A stretch of DNA of 64,000 nt from Lactobacillales bacterium (GCA_031261175.1 JAISJW010000022.1:62001-126000), one strand, 5' to 3'. Positions 48,355-58,258 are shown, counted from the stretch's first letter. Made by a program: numbers and translations. The notes: generated by a model from the sequence alone, not told the origin.

Positions 48355-50876
48355 AATTTCTCCTTCAGCTCATAGATTAAACTTAGCGCTTCTAGCGGTG
48401 TTAAATTGTTGATATCGAGCTCTCTAAGTTCGGCAAGTACTGGCGACTCAGGCGTGCTCGCTAAATATGGAACGTCGTCATCTGCGACCATCGGTCGTTC
48501 AACCCCAGTTTCTAAAGTATGCAGAATATTAGCTGAGCGTTTCAATAATTTATCAGGTAAGCCTGCAAGTTTCGCTACGTGAATCCCATAACTTTGATCA
48601 GCCGGTCCATCAAAAATTTTGTGCAAGAACACAATCTCGCCCGCATCTTCGTTGACCCCAACATGAATATTTTGAATCTCGCTATATTTATCAGCTAAAT
48701 CAACCAACTCGTGATAGTGCGTCGAGAAAACCGTTTTCGCTTTAATATTTTCAGCGATATATTCGATAATCGCCTGCGCTAACGCCATCCCATCATAGGT
48801 CGCCGTTCCGCGCCCTAATTCATCAAACAGAATCAGCGAATTCGGTGTCGCTTTTTCGAGCGCTAAATTAGCCTCACTCATCTCGACCATAAACGTCGAT
48901 TGGCCGCCGACCAAATCATCACTCGCTCCGATTCTCGTGAAAATCTTATCCACCACCGGAATCCGCGCACTTTTCGCCGGCACGAACGATCCGATTTGCG
49001 CCATAATCACGATAATCGCAAGCTGCCTCATATACGTCGATTTCCCCGACATATTCGGCCCCGTCAAAATCAGAATCTCGCGCTCCGCGTTCATCACGAC
49101 TGAATTCGGCACGTAGTCACTCGAACCCGTAACCTTCTCGACCACCGGGTGCCTCCCGTCGATAATCTCAAGGTCGCCGTCCGCGTAAAATTCCGGCTTG
49201 ATATATTGATTGTCTTCGGCGATTTGGGCAAGTGACTGCAAGCAGTCAATCTGGGCAATTGTGCGCGCAATCATCTGAATTTGTTCCGTAAAGCCCGAAA
49301 CATAATCTCGTAATGACGTAAATATTTTATATTCTAAAGCAGCACTTCCCGTTTCAGCCTCGTTGATTTTTTCTTCAATCCCCGAGAGCTCTTCAGTCGT
49401 GTAACGTTCGGCATTAGTTAGAGTCTGAACGCGCGTATAACGTTCATTTTCAAAACCTTGATTAGCGACCTTAGAAATCTCGATGTGATAACCGAAATTC
49501 CGCGAATAACCGACCTTCAAATTTTTAATTCCGGTTAATTCTTTTTCGCGCGCTTCAAGCTCAGCGAGCCAAGTTTTCCCTTCGCTTAAAGCCTTACGGT
49601 AATCATCTAGTTGGTCGTTAAATCCTGTTTTAATAATGCCGCCATCTGTAATCGTCAACGGCGCATCCTCGATAATCGCCGCGTCGATATAGGCGACAAC
49701 TTCACTCACATCAGGAAGCCCTGCCAGAATTTCAGCGAACACGTCATCTTTGTTAATTCCACTCAGCAAAGTGCGAATTTGCGGAATCGACGACAACGAA
49801 ATTTTCAACTGATGCAAATCGCGAGCGTTCGCTTTCCCGAACGACAAGCGGGCAATTAACCGCTCCAAGTCATAAACACGTTTAAAAATTTCGATAATAT
49901 CGCATCTTTCAAAGAACGAATCAAGTAATGTCGCCACCTGATTTTGGCGCAAAACAATCTCGTCAATATTGACCAATGGCTTGTCAATCCACGTTTTCAA
50001 CTCACGTGTTCCAAGTGCCGTTTTCGTCTTATCCAATACCCACAACAGCGAACCCATCTTCGAGTTCTGCCGTTGATTAGCGACCAATTCCAAGTTCTGT
50101 TTCGTGAAATAATCCATCTGCAAATAATCGCTCACGACATAACTTTCAGCCTTTTTAATATGGTTCAAATTGCGCTTTTGCGTCGCGATAACATAGCTCA
50201 ACAATAGCTGCAAAGCCTCAATCTGTCCGGCATCAGACACGCCTTCAACCGCGAAATTAATCTCCGCCGCATCGACCAAAGCATCGACCGTTGACACCAT
50301 AACTCCTGTCTTCTTCAACACCTCGGCACTCAAAGGCTTAGACCCGTAAACAACCAATTCCAGCGTCCGCAGCCCGATAATCTCGTTGATCAACTGCACA
50401 TCATCCGCGACCGTCGTTACCTTCAGCTCGCCTGTGGACAAATCTGTATAAGCTAAATTATTATCGATCACGCTGACCAAAAAGTTGTTCTCCGCCGATT
50501 CGACAACGTTCGTCCCTGGCGTAATCACTTGGATTACGTCACGCTCGACCAGTCCTTTTTCGCTCGGCTCGCTAATCTGTTCGCAAATCGCCACCTTGTA
50601 GCCAAGGTCGACCAACTTCTCAATATAGCCACTCGAGGCGTGATGCGGAATTCCGCACATATCGACCGGATTTTTCGACGTTTTGTTCCGCGCCGTCAAA
50701 GTCAACTCCAACAGCCGCGCTGCCAAAATAGCATCACTAAAAAACAGTTCATAAAAATCGCCTAGTCGATAAAACAAAAAGGCGTCCGTATATTTTTCTT
50801 TAATTGTCAGATATTGCACCATCATCGGCGTGTGTTCGCTCTTGTCGATAGGCACCCAAACTAGCGGTTCAATCAT
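48351..50876 (-). CDS. mutS: DNA mismatch repair ATPase MutS
   Basis: 841 residues. The mismatch-reading F-x-E is in LGDFYELFF. The ATPase has Walker [29 protein letters not shown] and FSTHYHEL. The C-terminus is slightly short. The start is the ATG at 50876, which overlaps the YlbF-family gene by 8 nt; a start at the later MMVQYL would lack a ribosome site. mutL does not follow; hisE takes that place. Confidence 0.96.
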   Translation of the reverse strand: MIEPLVWVPIDKSEHTPMMVQYLTIKEKYTDAFLFYRLGDFYELFFSDAILAARLLELTLTARNKTSKNPVDMCGIPHHASSGYIEKLVDLGYKVAICEQISEPSEKGLVERDVIQVITPGTNVVESAENNFLVSVIDNNLAYTDLSTGELKVTTVADDVQLINEIIGLRTLELVVYGSKPLSAEVLKKTGVMVSTVDALVDAAEINFAVEGVSDAGQIEALQLLLSYVIATQKRNLNHIKKAESYVVSDYLQMDYFTKQNLELVANQRQNSKMGSLLWVLDKTKTALGTRELKTWIDKPLVNIDEIVLRQNQVATLLDSFFERCDIIEIFKRVYDLERLIARLSFGKANARDLHQLKISLSSIPQIRTLLSGINKDDVFAEILAGLPDVSEVVAYIDAAIIEDAPLTITDGGIIKTGFNDQLDDYRKALSEGKTWLAELEAREKELTGIKNLKVGYSRNFGYHIEISKVANQGFENERYTRVQTLTNAERYTTEELSGIEEKINEAETGSAALEYKIFTSLRDYVSGFTEQIQMIARTIAQIDCLQSLAQIAEDNQYIKPEFYADGDLEIIDGRHPVVEKVTGSSDYVPNSVVMNAEREILILTGPNMSGKSTYMRQLAIIVIMAQIGSFVPAKSARIPVVDKIFTRIGASDDLVGGQSTFMVEMSEANLALEKATPNSLILFDELGRGTATYDGMALAQAIIEYIAENIKAKTVFSTHYHELVDLADKYSEIQNIHVGVNEDAGEIVFLHKIFDGPADQSYGIHVAKLAGLPDKLLKRSANILHTLETGVERPMVADDDVPYLASTPESPVLAELRELDINNLTPLEALSLIYELKEKL

Positions 50877-51192
50877 TTCTCAACTCGTCATTAATGCGAC
50901 CGATCAGCCCATTAACGTGCTCCAATTCATCCAAATATTCCTGATAAAGAATGTTTTCCCCGAGTTCACGGCGCAGCTCGTCGCGCTCCGCCAGGGTCGC
51001 GACGTACTTGCCATCTTCCTTGACGGCTTGCTCCGTCGCTGCCTGCTGCAGCTCCCGAATTCGGGCAATTAACCCCGCAATCGACTCGTTTTCGGCGACT
51101 TGCCGCTTCAATAATTGAAAACGAACCACGTGCTCATCATTGCTCAATGCAGCACAAAGCTCGTCCAATTTTTCTCTGATTTCTTTATCCAT
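50869..51192 (-). CDS. YlbF/YmcA family protein
   Basis: 107 residues, all-helical (IREKLDELCAALSNDEHVVRF, LIARIRELQQAATEQA). The YlbF/YmcA/YaaT complex of B. subtilis modulates RNase Y and affects competence and biofilm formation. Position directly before mutS suits YmcA, but the protein is shorter than YmcA, so no symbol is given. TATAAT lies 6 nt before the ATG, with no Shine-Dalgarno site, so a leaderless mRNA is predicted. Confidence 0.78.
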   Translation of the reverse strand: MDKEIREKLDELCAALSNDEHVVRFQLLKRQVAENESIAGLIARIRELQQAATEQAVKEDGKYVATLAERDELRRELGENILYQEYLDELEHVNGLIGRINDELRND

Positions 51193-51207
51193 TGAATAAT
51201 TATAACA
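51192..51207 (-). promoter_or_regulatory. Extended -10 promoter giving a leaderless mRNA for the YlbF-mutS-hisE operon
   Basis: TGTTATAAT with TATAAT at 51204-51199, then 6 nt to the ATG at 51192. Confidence 0.6.
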
Positions 51208-52495
51208 AATTTCCGGCGATAATGCTCCTATATTTTGCGAAATATATTATTCCGAGCACGAAAAAGTTTAGCGTGTAGAGGGCTAGGAGCAAGAATAGGC
51301 TCATCCAGCCGAGGGCCGTTGTGGCAAATAAGAGCACGACCACGGCGATGTTTACGATGACGGTTGTCATGAAAACGAAGCTCTGCGCGCCTAATGTTTG
51401 AAGCACGTATTTGAACTGTTCGTAAAGCGCGATCCCTACCACGGCGACCACAACTACGGGCAAGTAACCCGCTACGTTAGCTATTGTTTTCGCGTCGCTT
51501 GTGAAAAATGCTGTGACATATTTATTAAAAATAATAATTATTGCGAGCAAAAATGCGGCGATTAAATATGATACTTTTAATAAATAATTGACGCTTTGTT
51601 TGACGTGAATATTATTTTTTTCGCCGAGCGCTTGGCCGACAAAAACGGTTGAAGTATTTCCGAGGGCGTAAATTGAAATTTTGAGAAAGACTAAAATTTT
51701 AAAAATTACGCTGTAAATCGCGAGTTCTCCGAGGCCAAGATGGGCTACGATGGCATCGACGGCGATCAGGAAAATTACGCCTTCAAGGAATTCTTGACCG
51801 AACATCGGAATTCCGTATTTAATTAATTCGAGTTGTTTATTCGCTTTAGCTTTAAACGCTTTTGCGACGAGTTTTCTCGTTAAGACTAGATAAATTAGGA
51901 GTTCAACGACTAGACTGATCATATTAATCACACCTAAACCGATTATCCCAAATCCCAAAACTTTAACGATGATATAACTCAGAATAACGTGCATTATGGC
52001 GATTCCAACGGAAACATACATCATATACTGAGTTTTTTGTTCCACTTTCATCAGATTCGCAAAAGCAAATAATGACATTTGAATCAGCATATATAAGGCG
52101 TTGATCATTAAATAAAGCGCCGCCGTGTGCAGCAATGCGCCACTAAATCCATAAATTAATTTCAAAAAAATACTGCTAAAAAATAAAACAATAATAAAAA
52201 ATATTATTCCGATTTTTAAATTCAATAAAATAATTGATTTAATATAACTATTTAATCCGTCCTCGTCATCGGCGCCAATTGCCCGCGAGGCTTTGATGTT
52301 GAACGCTACGCTGAAAATTCCAAACATTCCGACGAGCGAATATAAAAAATTATCCACTGTTACGATTGAGCCGAGGTTTTCGAGCGAGATTCTTGAGGCG
52401 AACGTGATGGAGATTTGTTCAGCGAAATAGTTGAAGAACCCCATGACGAGCAAAGGTACCGCAAATTTTCGAATTTCTTTTTTATTTATATTCAT
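51200..52495 (-). CDS. MATE-family multidrug efflux transporter
   Basis: 431 residues from the ATG at 52495 with about 12 hydrophobic helices and two similar halves, the MATE fold (VPLLVMGFFNYFAEQISITF; YGIPMFGQEFLEG in the second half). It exchanges cations for drugs or metabolites across the membrane; the substrate is unknown. An in-frame GTG at 52513 preceded by a G run would add six residues. The ATG is favoured because TATAAT ends 9 nt before it, suggesting a nearly leaderless mRNA. Its 3' end overlaps the promoter region of the next gene. Confidence 0.85.
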   Translation of the reverse strand: MNINKKEIRKFAVPLLVMGFFNYFAEQISITFASRISLENLGSIVTVDNFLYSLVGMFGIFSVAFNIKASRAIGADDEDGLNSYIKSIILLNLKIGIIFFIIVLFFSSIFLKLIYGFSGALLHTAALYLMINALYMLIQMSLFAFANLMKVEQKTQYMMYVSVGIAIMHVILSYIIVKVLGFGIIGLGVINMISLVVELLIYLVLTRKLVAKAFKAKANKQLELIKYGIPMFGQEFLEGVIFLIAVDAIVAHLGLGELAIYSVIFKILVFLKISIYALGNTSTVFVGQALGEKNNIHVKQSVNYLLKVSYLIAAFLLAIIIIFNKYVTAFFTSDAKTIANVAGYLPVVVVAVVGIALYEQFKYVLQTLGAQSFVFMTTVIVNIAVVVLLFATTALGWMSLFLLLALYTLNFFVLGIIYFAKYRSIIAGNLL

Positions 52496-52504
52496 AATAG
52501 CGCA

Positions 52505-52513
52505 ATTATACAC
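52505..52513 (-). promoter_or_regulatory. -10 box of the MATE gene
   Basis: TATAAT at 52510-52505 preceded by GTG. The expected start point is about 3 nt before the ATG at 52495. Confidence 0.45.
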
Positions 52514-52522
52514 TATCCCCCC

Positions 52523-52619
52523 CGTTATGTAACTTAGCTTAATAGCTTACATAACGACCTCCGAAAATCGGGCAATTAACCCCATCGTTATGTATGTTAA
52601 GCCCTTAACTTACATAACG
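52523..52619. repeat. Double-hairpin intergenic repeat with shared arms
   Basis: Four arms: CGTTATGTAA, TTACATAACG, CGTTATGTA and TTACATAACG (52523, 52547, 52586, 52610). Two hairpins with different loops are separated by a 29-nt spacer, so alternative pairings of arms are possible. Arrangement resembles the other four-arm repeats; the spacers do not. Confidence 0.7.
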
Positions 52620-52623
52620 ACAA

Positions 52624-52652
52624 AAAAAGCGACACCTTAAGGCATCACTTAT
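52624..52652 (-). terminator. Terminator of the serine dehydratase-ymdB run
   Basis: AGTGATGCC-ttaa-GGTGTCGCT stem (with G-U pairs) then TTTTTTT on the minus strand. It includes the ymdB stop codon region. Confidence 0.65.
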
Positions 52653-53430
52653 CTTCAATTCTAATTAGCTGCGTTTTCTTAGCGTGTCCGGTCGTATCAT
52701 CGAGCTCGATAAAAATACCACCAAGCTGCGCACGGCCGTGTTCCAACACCTCGAAACGTTCGTTATAGCCATGGATATATTTATTGATGACATTTTCGGG
52801 ATGAACGCCCAAAACGCCGTCCAAAGCGCCAGTCATTCCAGCATCCGTCAGGAACGCCGTGCCCCCGGCCAAAATCCGATTATCATTCGTCTGAACGTGC
52901 GTGTGCGTGCCGATAACCGCCGAAGCCAAGCCGTCAACATAATGCGCGAACGCAATTTTATCGCTCGTCGTCTCCGCGTGAAAGTCCACGAACACAAGCG
53001 GCGTAACCTCGCGCGCTCCCTCAATCACGGCCTTCCCGACCTCAAAAGGACAATCGCAAGGATTGTTCATAAACGTCCGCCCTAGCAAATTCACAACCGC
53101 GAGAAGCTTGTCGTTGACCTTCACATAACACGCGCCCTGACCCGGATTATTCTTCGGTAGATTCGCCGGACGCACCAATTTAGGCACTCCCTCGATAAAA
53201 TCGAAGACCGCCTTATTATCAAAACAATGATTCCCAAGCGTCACGACATCCGCGCCCGCCTGCAAAATTTCTTTGTAACACGCCTCGGTAATCCCATGCC
53301 CGTGCGCCGAATTTTCCCCATTCACAATCACGACCTGAGGCTTAAATTCCGCCTTCAAAGCCGGCAGATGCTGCTTCAACGTCGCCCTCCCCAGAGCTCC
53401 GACCACATCCCCGATAAATAAAATTTTCAT
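52645..53430 (-). CDS. ymdB: YmdB-type metallophosphodiesterase
   Basis: 261 residues. The metallophosphoesterase residues are clear: KILFIGDVVG, VNGENSAHGHG, TLGNHCFD, DFHAETTSDK and GTHTHVQTND. In B. subtilis YmdB hydrolyses 2',3'-cyclic nucleotides (and is reported for cAMP) and affects biofilm versus motility. It is near a YlbF-family gene here as another RNA-metabolism-linked regulator. It lies 38 nt after sdaAA and probably shares its transcript. Confidence 0.92.
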   Translation of the reverse strand: MKILFIGDVVGALGRATLKQHLPALKAEFKPQVVIVNGENSAHGHGITEACYKEILQAGADVVTLGNHCFDNKAVFDFIEGVPKLVRPANLPKNNPGQGACYVKVNDKLLAVVNLLGRTFMNNPCDCPFEVGKAVIEGAREVTPLVFVDFHAETTSDKIAFAHYVDGLASAVIGTHTHVQTNDNRILAGGTAFLTDAGMTGALDGVLGVHPENVINKYIHGYNERFEVLEHGRAQLGGIFIELDDTTGHAKKTQLIRIEDK

Positions 53431-53468
53431 ATTTTCCCTAATTTCTAAGCCGCATTCCAGCGCGACTG

Positions 53469-54335
53469 TTACTTGCCTAAAATCTTCTTGGCAAGTTTCT
53501 CTCCCGTCGGCGTCTTCGCCATGCCGCCGTCCGCGGTCTCCTTATACATCACCGGCATCCGCTGCCCGACGCGCCCCATCGAAATGATGACCTCGTCGAC
53601 CGGAATCACCGATTTAATTCCCGCGAGCGCAAGATCAGCGCTCGTGATGGCAAGTGAAACCCCCATCGCGTTGCGTTTCACGCAAGGGACCTCGACCAGA
53701 CCCGCCACCGGGTCACAAATCAAGCCCATACAATTTTTCAGCGTCATCGCAATCGCTTCACCGGCCTGCTCGACCGTGCCGCCACTCGCGATAACTAGCG
53801 CGCCGCTCGCAATTGCCGCCGCACTACCAATTTCGGCTTGACAACCACCCTCGGCTCCACTGATTGAAGCGTTGTTCGCGATAACTAACCCGAACGCTCC
53901 GGCCGTGAATAAGAAGTCGACCTGATCTTTTTCTGAGAGTTCAAGTTTGTGCCGAACCGCCATCAAGACCCCTGGCACCACACCGGCTGAACCGGCTGTC
54001 GGAGCTGAACAGATGACACCCATTTTTGCGTTGACTTCGTTGACCGCAATCGCGTTGCGCATCGCGCGAATTATGATTTCCCCACTTAGAGATTTCCCAG
54101 CCTCTAAATATTCGTTGAGTAATTTTCCGCCACCGCCGGTTAGGCCTGTGACCGACGTTACGCCCTCGATGCCCTGAGCGATACTCGTTTTCATTACGCG
54201 CAAATTCGTCAGCATTTGCTCGCGAATTAAATCGTGTGGTTTGTCCGTGTTTTCATGCTCGACTTCGACCATTAAATCCGCGATACTTTTATGATTTTGC
54301 GTCTGCGCCGCAAGCTCTCTTATCGAATGAAACAT
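53469..54335 (-). CDS. sdaAA: L-serine dehydratase, alpha subunit (iron-sulfur dependent)
   Basis: 288 residues. Conserved cysteines for the 4Fe-4S cluster lie in GVICSAPTAGSAG, GLICDPVAGLVEVPCVKRN. S-G-A-E-G-G-C-Q-A-E-I-G-S-A is the catalytic-site segment. With the beta subunit it deaminates L-serine to pyruvate and ammonia. It starts 14 nt after the beta-subunit gene, the standard Bacilli order sdaAB-sdaAA. Confidence 0.95.
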   Translation of the reverse strand: MFHSIRELAAQTQNHKSIADLMVEVEHENTDKPHDLIREQMLTNLRVMKTSIAQGIEGVTSVTGLTGGGGKLLNEYLEAGKSLSGEIIIRAMRNAIAVNEVNAKMGVICSAPTAGSAGVVPGVLMAVRHKLELSEKDQVDFLFTAGAFGLVIANNASISGAEGGCQAEIGSAAAIASGALVIASGGTVEQAGEAIAMTLKNCMGLICDPVAGLVEVPCVKRNAMGVSLAITSADLALAGIKSVIPVDEVIISMGRVGQRMPVMYKETADGGMAKTPTGEKLAKKILGK

Positions 54336-54349
54336 CTTTGTAGGCTCCT

Positions 54350-55030
54350 TTAAATATTGAAGAAATGGGCAATTTTAACCTTCGGAATTGAGTCGATCAG
54401 CGCCAAAGTATTTCCGATTTCCGTCTGGTCGACTTCCATTAACACTGTATTCAAACCGCCTTTTTCCAAACGGTTCATTTCGATTTTCGAAATGTTAATT
54501 TGAGCTAGGCCAAGGATTGTCGTGATTTGCGCAATCATTCCCGGTTCGTCATCGTGAACGATAATGTAAGTCGGCGTCGCCGCTCTGAGTCTTAGGTTAA
54601 AGCCATCGATGTTTGAAATCTCGACGTTTCCGCCACCGATCGAAACACCCATTACCGTTAGTTTTTCACTTCCGTCTTTATTTTCGACCACGATTTTAGC
54701 CGTATTCGGATGCACATCTTGATTTTTAAAATCAGGTTTAAAAACCACGTTAACGCCTTGTTTATGAGCGATTTCTAGCGAATCTCTCAAACGCATATCG
54801 TCCGGTTCCATCCCTAATAGTCCACCAACGAGCGCGATGTCCGTGCCGTGCCCTTTGTAGGTTTTAGCAAAACTGCGATACAAGGTAATCTTCACTTTGG
54901 CGATGTCGCTTTCGAAAAGACTACTTACGATTTTACCGATTTTAGCAGCGCCCGCCGTATGCGATGACGAAGGCCCTACCATTACTGGTCCGATGATATC
55001 AAAAACACTTTTATAACGTGCATTATACAT
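54350..55030 (-). CDS. sdaAB: L-serine dehydratase, beta subunit
   Basis: 226 residues. N-terminal domain segment FDIIGPVMVGPSSSHTAGAAKIG binds near the active site; a C-terminal ACT domain (TYIIVHDDEPGMIAQITTILG) begins around residue 150 and may sense an amino acid. GAGG lies 8 nt before the ATG. The TGATATAAT promoter at 55060-55068 is divergent from def. Confidence 0.94.
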   Translation of the reverse strand: MYNARYKSVFDIIGPVMVGPSSSHTAGAAKIGKIVSSLFESDIAKVKITLYRSFAKTYKGHGTDIALVGGLLGMEPDDMRLRDSLEIAHKQGVNVVFKPDFKNQDVHPNTAKIVVENKDGSEKLTVMGVSIGGGNVEISNIDGFNLRLRAATPTYIIVHDDEPGMIAQITTILGLAQINISKIEMNRLEKGGLNTVLMEVDQTEIGNTLALIDSIPKVKIAHFFNI

Positions 55031-55059
55031 AATCTTTTCCTCATGTTAGCTTTTTTAAC

Positions 55060-55068
55060 ATTATATCA
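55060..55068 (-). promoter_or_regulatory. Extended -10 promoter of sdaAB-sdaAA
   Basis: TGATATAAT on the minus strand, about 30 nt before the sdaAB ATG. Confidence 0.5.
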
Positions 55069-55073
55069 TTTTT

Positions 55074-55102
55074 TTGAAAATATTAGCTACCTATGCTATA
55101 AT
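55074..55102 (+). promoter_or_regulatory. Promoter of def
   Basis: TTGAAA, 17-bp spacer, TATAAT with TGC extension. The near-consensus boxes predict strong expression. Confidence 0.7.
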
Positions 55103-55133
55103 TTATAAGATAGAACCGAAAGGAAATTTCTAA

Positions 55134-55685
55134 ATGCTAACAATGAATGATATAATTTTGGACACCGACCCGCTTTTGCGCGAAAAAAGCCTGCCCGTCG
55201 AGTTTCCGCTAGACTTTGAAACAAAAAAAATGCTTACCGATATGACTTTGTTTTTGAAACGTTCGCAGAACGCTGAAATCGCGGAAGCCGATGGTTTGCG
55301 CCCCGGGGTTGGAATTGCCGCCCCTCAGCTGGGAATTTTGAAGCGAGCACTTGCCATCTATGTTGAGTACGGTGACGACGAGGAGCCGTTTGATACGGTG
55401 ATGCTGAATCCGCGGATTATTTCGAACAGCGTGCAGAACATCGGGCTCGAAGCCGGCGAAGGTTGTCTGAGCGTCGATTACGAGGTGCAAGGGTTTGTGC
55501 CGCGTTACAATAAAGTGACGGTCGAATATTTCGATATTGAAGGCGCTAAACACGTTGAGAAATTCAAGGGGTTTGATGCGATTGTGATTCAACACGAGAT
55601 TGATCATCTGAACGGTGTGCTGTTCTACGATCACATTTCGAAGCAAAATCCGCTTGAGATTCCTGAAAATACGATTGTTTTGTAG
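55134..55685 (+). CDS. def: Peptide deformylase
   Basis: 183 residues, type 2 length. Motifs: GVGIAAPQLG, EGCLSV (Cys metal ligand) and QHEIDHLNG (two His ligands and catalytic Glu). It removes the formyl group from new proteins. The ATG at 55134 has AAAGGAAAT 8 nt upstream; a second ATG three codons in is less well placed. The yueI-like gene follows 9 nt later. Confidence 0.95.
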   Translation: MLTMNDIILDTDPLLREKSLPVEFPLDFETKKMLTDMTLFLKRSQNAEIAEADGLRPGVGIAAPQLGILKRALAIYVEYGDDEEPFDTVMLNPRIISNSVQNIGLEAGEGCLSVDYEVQGFVPRYNKVTVEYFDIEGAKHVEKFKGFDAIVIQHEIDHLNGVLFYDHISKQNPLEIPENTIVL

Positions 55686-55694
55686 GAGGTTGAA

Positions 55695-56132
55695 ATGGGA
55701 GATTCTTTACAAGACCACCTCGACCACTCGCGGTTTGGTTACCAGTTTCACGGAGATGCCCCTGAGGTTTTTGGCGTGTTCCGCGAACGGATTTTTTGCG
55801 AAATTGAGATGAGCGACATCGAGAATCCGATTGTTTTTGAGGTACTGGAAAAGCATCTCGATACGCTGAGCAAATACCAAGCTAAGATAAATGATGCGAT
55901 TCATCCGCCGATTTTGTCGAAGCTGATTGCGTTTTTCCGTGATCACAATATTAAATATCAGCTATTTTGTATCATCGACCCTGATGACGCGACTGATGAC
56001 GCGCTGATTTTCTATAGCGATCAAGCTATCCCTGAACACAACACTTCATTTCACCTTGCGTTCGCCGACGAGCTAGTTGTCGCCCGAATTAAAGCGAAAG
56101 AAAAGGGTTTTCTCGGGAAATTATTTGGATAG
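55695..56132 (+). CDS. yueI: YueI/DUF1694 family protein
   Basis: 145 residues. The F-R-E-R-I segment (VFGVFRERIFCEIE) and the later SKLIAFFRDHNIKYQLFCII ... ALIFYSDQAI pattern match DUF1694 proteins such as B. subtilis YueI. The family's function is unknown. It has a good site (TAGGAGG) and shares a transcript with def. It ends before the hairpin terminator at 56139. Confidence 0.65.
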   Translation: MGDSLQDHLDHSRFGYQFHGDAPEVFGVFRERIFCEIEMSDIENPIVFEVLEKHLDTLSKYQAKINDAIHPPILSKLIAFFRDHNIKYQLFCIIDPDDATDDALIFYSDQAIPEHNTSFHLAFADELVVARIKAKEKGFLGKLFG

Positions 56133-56138
56133 AATACT

Positions 56139-56214
56139 AAAAAGGGGGATTTTGGCAAATTTTTTAATTTTTGAGCCCAAAAATTAAAAAATTTTCCAAA
56201 ATCCCCCATTTTTT
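56139..56214. terminator. Long bidirectional terminator hairpin between yueI and nagB
   Basis: About 33-bp stem (AAAAAGGGGGATTTTGGCAA ... with its complement), 6-nt loop, and A/T flanks. The stem is nearly the same as at 14228-14304. Confidence 0.75.
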
Positions 56215-56218
56215 ATTT

Positions 56219-56920
56219 TTATATCAGAATATCACTTTCATCATCAAGGATAACTGTAACATCTGGGTGACGTTGTAAAATTGATGCTGGCATGTCTTCA
56301 GTGACCTCACCGTATAGCATCTTGCGAACTGCATCCGCTTTACCTTCACCAAACGCGATCAAGATAATCTTTTTCGCCTTCACGATTGATGCAATCCCCA
56401 TCGAAACGGCTTGAGTCGGAACATCGCTGGCAGAAGCAAAGAACCGTTTGTTCGCCTCAATCGTCGACTCCGTCAAATTAACTACTGAAGTTCCCGCCAC
56501 AAACGAAGAACCTGGCTCGTTGAAGCCGATATGTCCGTTCGTACCGATTCCTAAAATCTGCACATCGATCGGATGCTCATCGATAAGCTTATCATAAGCC
56601 ACGCACTCAGCTTCTAAGTCTGCTGCCCGTCCGTCCGGAATAAACGTTTCCTTGAACGGCTTAGTTGCGAACAAATTAGCCTTCATAAACTCAGCGTAAC
56701 TCTGGTCGCTACCGACTGGAAGCCCCACGTACTCGTCTAAGTTCAGCGCTGTCATCCCCGAAAAATCAACCGATGACTCCCGCATTTCTTTATACAGTTT
56801 CAGCGGCGTCGACCCGGTCGCTAACCCTAAAGTCACTGCGCCCTTCTCCGTCGCCTCGCGAATGATTGAAAACGCGATTTTGCTACCTAATGTTTCACTA
56901 TTTACTCTTACTATTTTCAT
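56219..56920 (-). CDS. nagB: Glucosamine-6-phosphate deaminase
   Basis: 233 residues, the short Bacilli class. [22 protein letters not shown] and [15 protein letters not shown] (catalytic His) are intact. It makes fructose 6-phosphate and ammonia. It overlaps nagA by 23 nt with GGAGAG inside nagA. The C-terminal allosteric extension of the E. coli enzyme is absent, as is usual in this class. Confidence 0.95.
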   Translation of the reverse strand: MKIVRVNSETLGSKIAFSIIREATEKGAVTLGLATGSTPLKLYKEMRESSVDFSGMTALNLDEYVGLPVGSDQSYAEFMKANLFATKPFKETFIPDGRAADLEAECVAYDKLIDEHPIDVQILGIGTNGHIGFNEPGSSFVAGTSVVNLTESTIEANKRFFASASDVPTQAVSMGIASIVKAKKIILIAFGEGKADAVRKMLYGEVTEDMPASILQRHPDVTVILDDESDILI

Positions 56921-58052
56921 TGATCAACTCTCCATTTATATAAACTTTCTGAATGTTAAGTTCTTCATCAAAGACAATAAAATCCGCCGCTTTATGCTTC
57001 GCCAAAAGACCAACCCCGTTAATCGAGTGGGCAATTGCCGCGTTATATGTCGCCATTTTAATACTATCGTTCAGGCTGACAAGGCTTTGCATATTCTTGA
57101 CCGCGTCGCGCAAAATCAAGGTCGATCCCGCTAACGTTCCGTCGACATTGTGAGCTTCGCCGTCTTTAACCACGACATCCAAACCGCCAAGTTCGTAGTC
57201 GCCGTCAGGCATCCCAGCTCCGCGCATCGAATCCGTAATCAAAATTGTGCGATCAATACCACGTTGGCTCAAGAGAATCTTAATCGCATCAAGATTCACG
57301 TGCACGCCGTCAGCGATAACCTCGCCCCAGCTCGTCTTGTCGTTCAAGACCGCGCCGACAACACCGACATCGCGGTGGTTGAAAGGTTTCATCGCGTTGA
57401 ATACGTGCGTATAAAAGTCCGCCCCGATCTCAACCGCGCGTTCCACCTGTTCCGTCGTCGCATTCGTATGCCCGATCGAAACGTGGATCCCTTGAATCTT
57501 ACAACGGTGAATAAACGATTCTGCCCCTTCAAGCTCTGGCGCAATCGTAATTTTTTTGATCAGCCCGCCCGAAAGCATCTGCAATTCTTCAACAAATTTT
57601 ATATCTAGTTCACGAAGTAACTTTTCGTCGTGAGCCCCTTTATAATCTGGCGAAATAAACGGCCCCTCAAGATAAATTCCTTGCACCTTCGCCTCATCCG
57701 GCCCCTGGCTATAAAGCAGCTCAGTAATCTTGCGCACCGCCTCACGCGTGTGATCGTCGTCGCTCGTCACCGTCGTCAAAATCACCGACGTCGTCCCTTC
57801 TTGGGCAAGTCGCACCAACATATGGCGATATTTTTCGATATCCCCATCCATCGTGTCCACCCCCGCAAATCCGTGAATATGCGTATCCACGAAACCTGGC
57901 GTAATGATTCCTTTTTTGAAATTTTTAATTGTCGCTTTTTCCGGTTTCGTCGTCGTTACTTCAACGATTTCCCCGTTGTTATCGACCACAAGATAGCCAT
58001 CCGTCACTTCGTGCGTGCCAGTGAAAATCTTGTGCGCTTTGTATGCTTTCAT
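56898..58052 (-). CDS. nagA: N-acetylglucosamine-6-phosphate deacetylase
   Basis: 384 residues from the ATG at 58052 (MKAYKAHK), 10 nt after AGAGG; a TTG six codons upstream would put that site inside the gene. Metal site and substrate segments: [44 protein letters not shown] [27 protein letters not shown] and [12 protein letters not shown]. Together with nagB it recycles amino sugars, for example from peptidoglycan. No NagR-type regulator is nearby. Confidence 0.95.
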   Translation of the reverse strand: MKAYKAHKIFTGTHEVTDGYLVVDNNGEIVEVTTTKPEKATIKNFKKGIITPGFVDTHIHGFAGVDTMDGDIEKYRHMLVRLAQEGTTSVILTTVTSDDDHTREAVRKITELLYSQGPDEAKVQGIYLEGPFISPDYKGAHDEKLLRELDIKFVEELQMLSGGLIKKITIAPELEGAESFIHRCKIQGIHVSIGHTNATTEQVERAVEIGADFYTHVFNAMKPFNHRDVGVVGAVLNDKTSWGEVIADGVHVNLDAIKILLSQRGIDRTILITDSMRGAGMPDGDYELGGLDVVVKDGEAHNVDGTLAGSTLILRDAVKNMQSLVSLNDSIKMATYNAAIAHSINGVGLLAKHKAADFIVFDEELNIQKVYINGELINENSKSK

Positions 58053-58168
58053 ATATAATGTTCCTCTCAACTTGCGTTTGCTAGGTAAATTTTATCACAA
58101 ACTTGCCCGCTTTTCATTTTAGTTGGCAATTATTAAGACTCGGACGATTATTTGCGTATTTTGCAAAA

Positions 58169-58190
58169 TGTAAGAGTTAATGCGCTTACA
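58169..58190. promoter_or_regulatory. Possible operator in the nagA-permease gap
   Basis: Interrupted palindrome TGTAAG-x-G-N6-C-x-CTTACA. The reverse strand reads TGTAAGCGCATTAA, close to a catabolite-responsive element. It could control nagA, the permease, or both. Confidence 0.35.
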
Positions 58191-58258
58191 TTTCATAATC
58201 ACTTGAATTTATACATTCCTTAATGGTAATATAGTATAAAATTTTAGGAGGACATAAC

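Noticed and set aside
51192..52644. GTG at 52513 as the MATE start
   Set aside because: It would place the -10-like TATAAT within the coding sequence, and the N-terminus from 52495 looks like a normal MATE start. It is not excluded.
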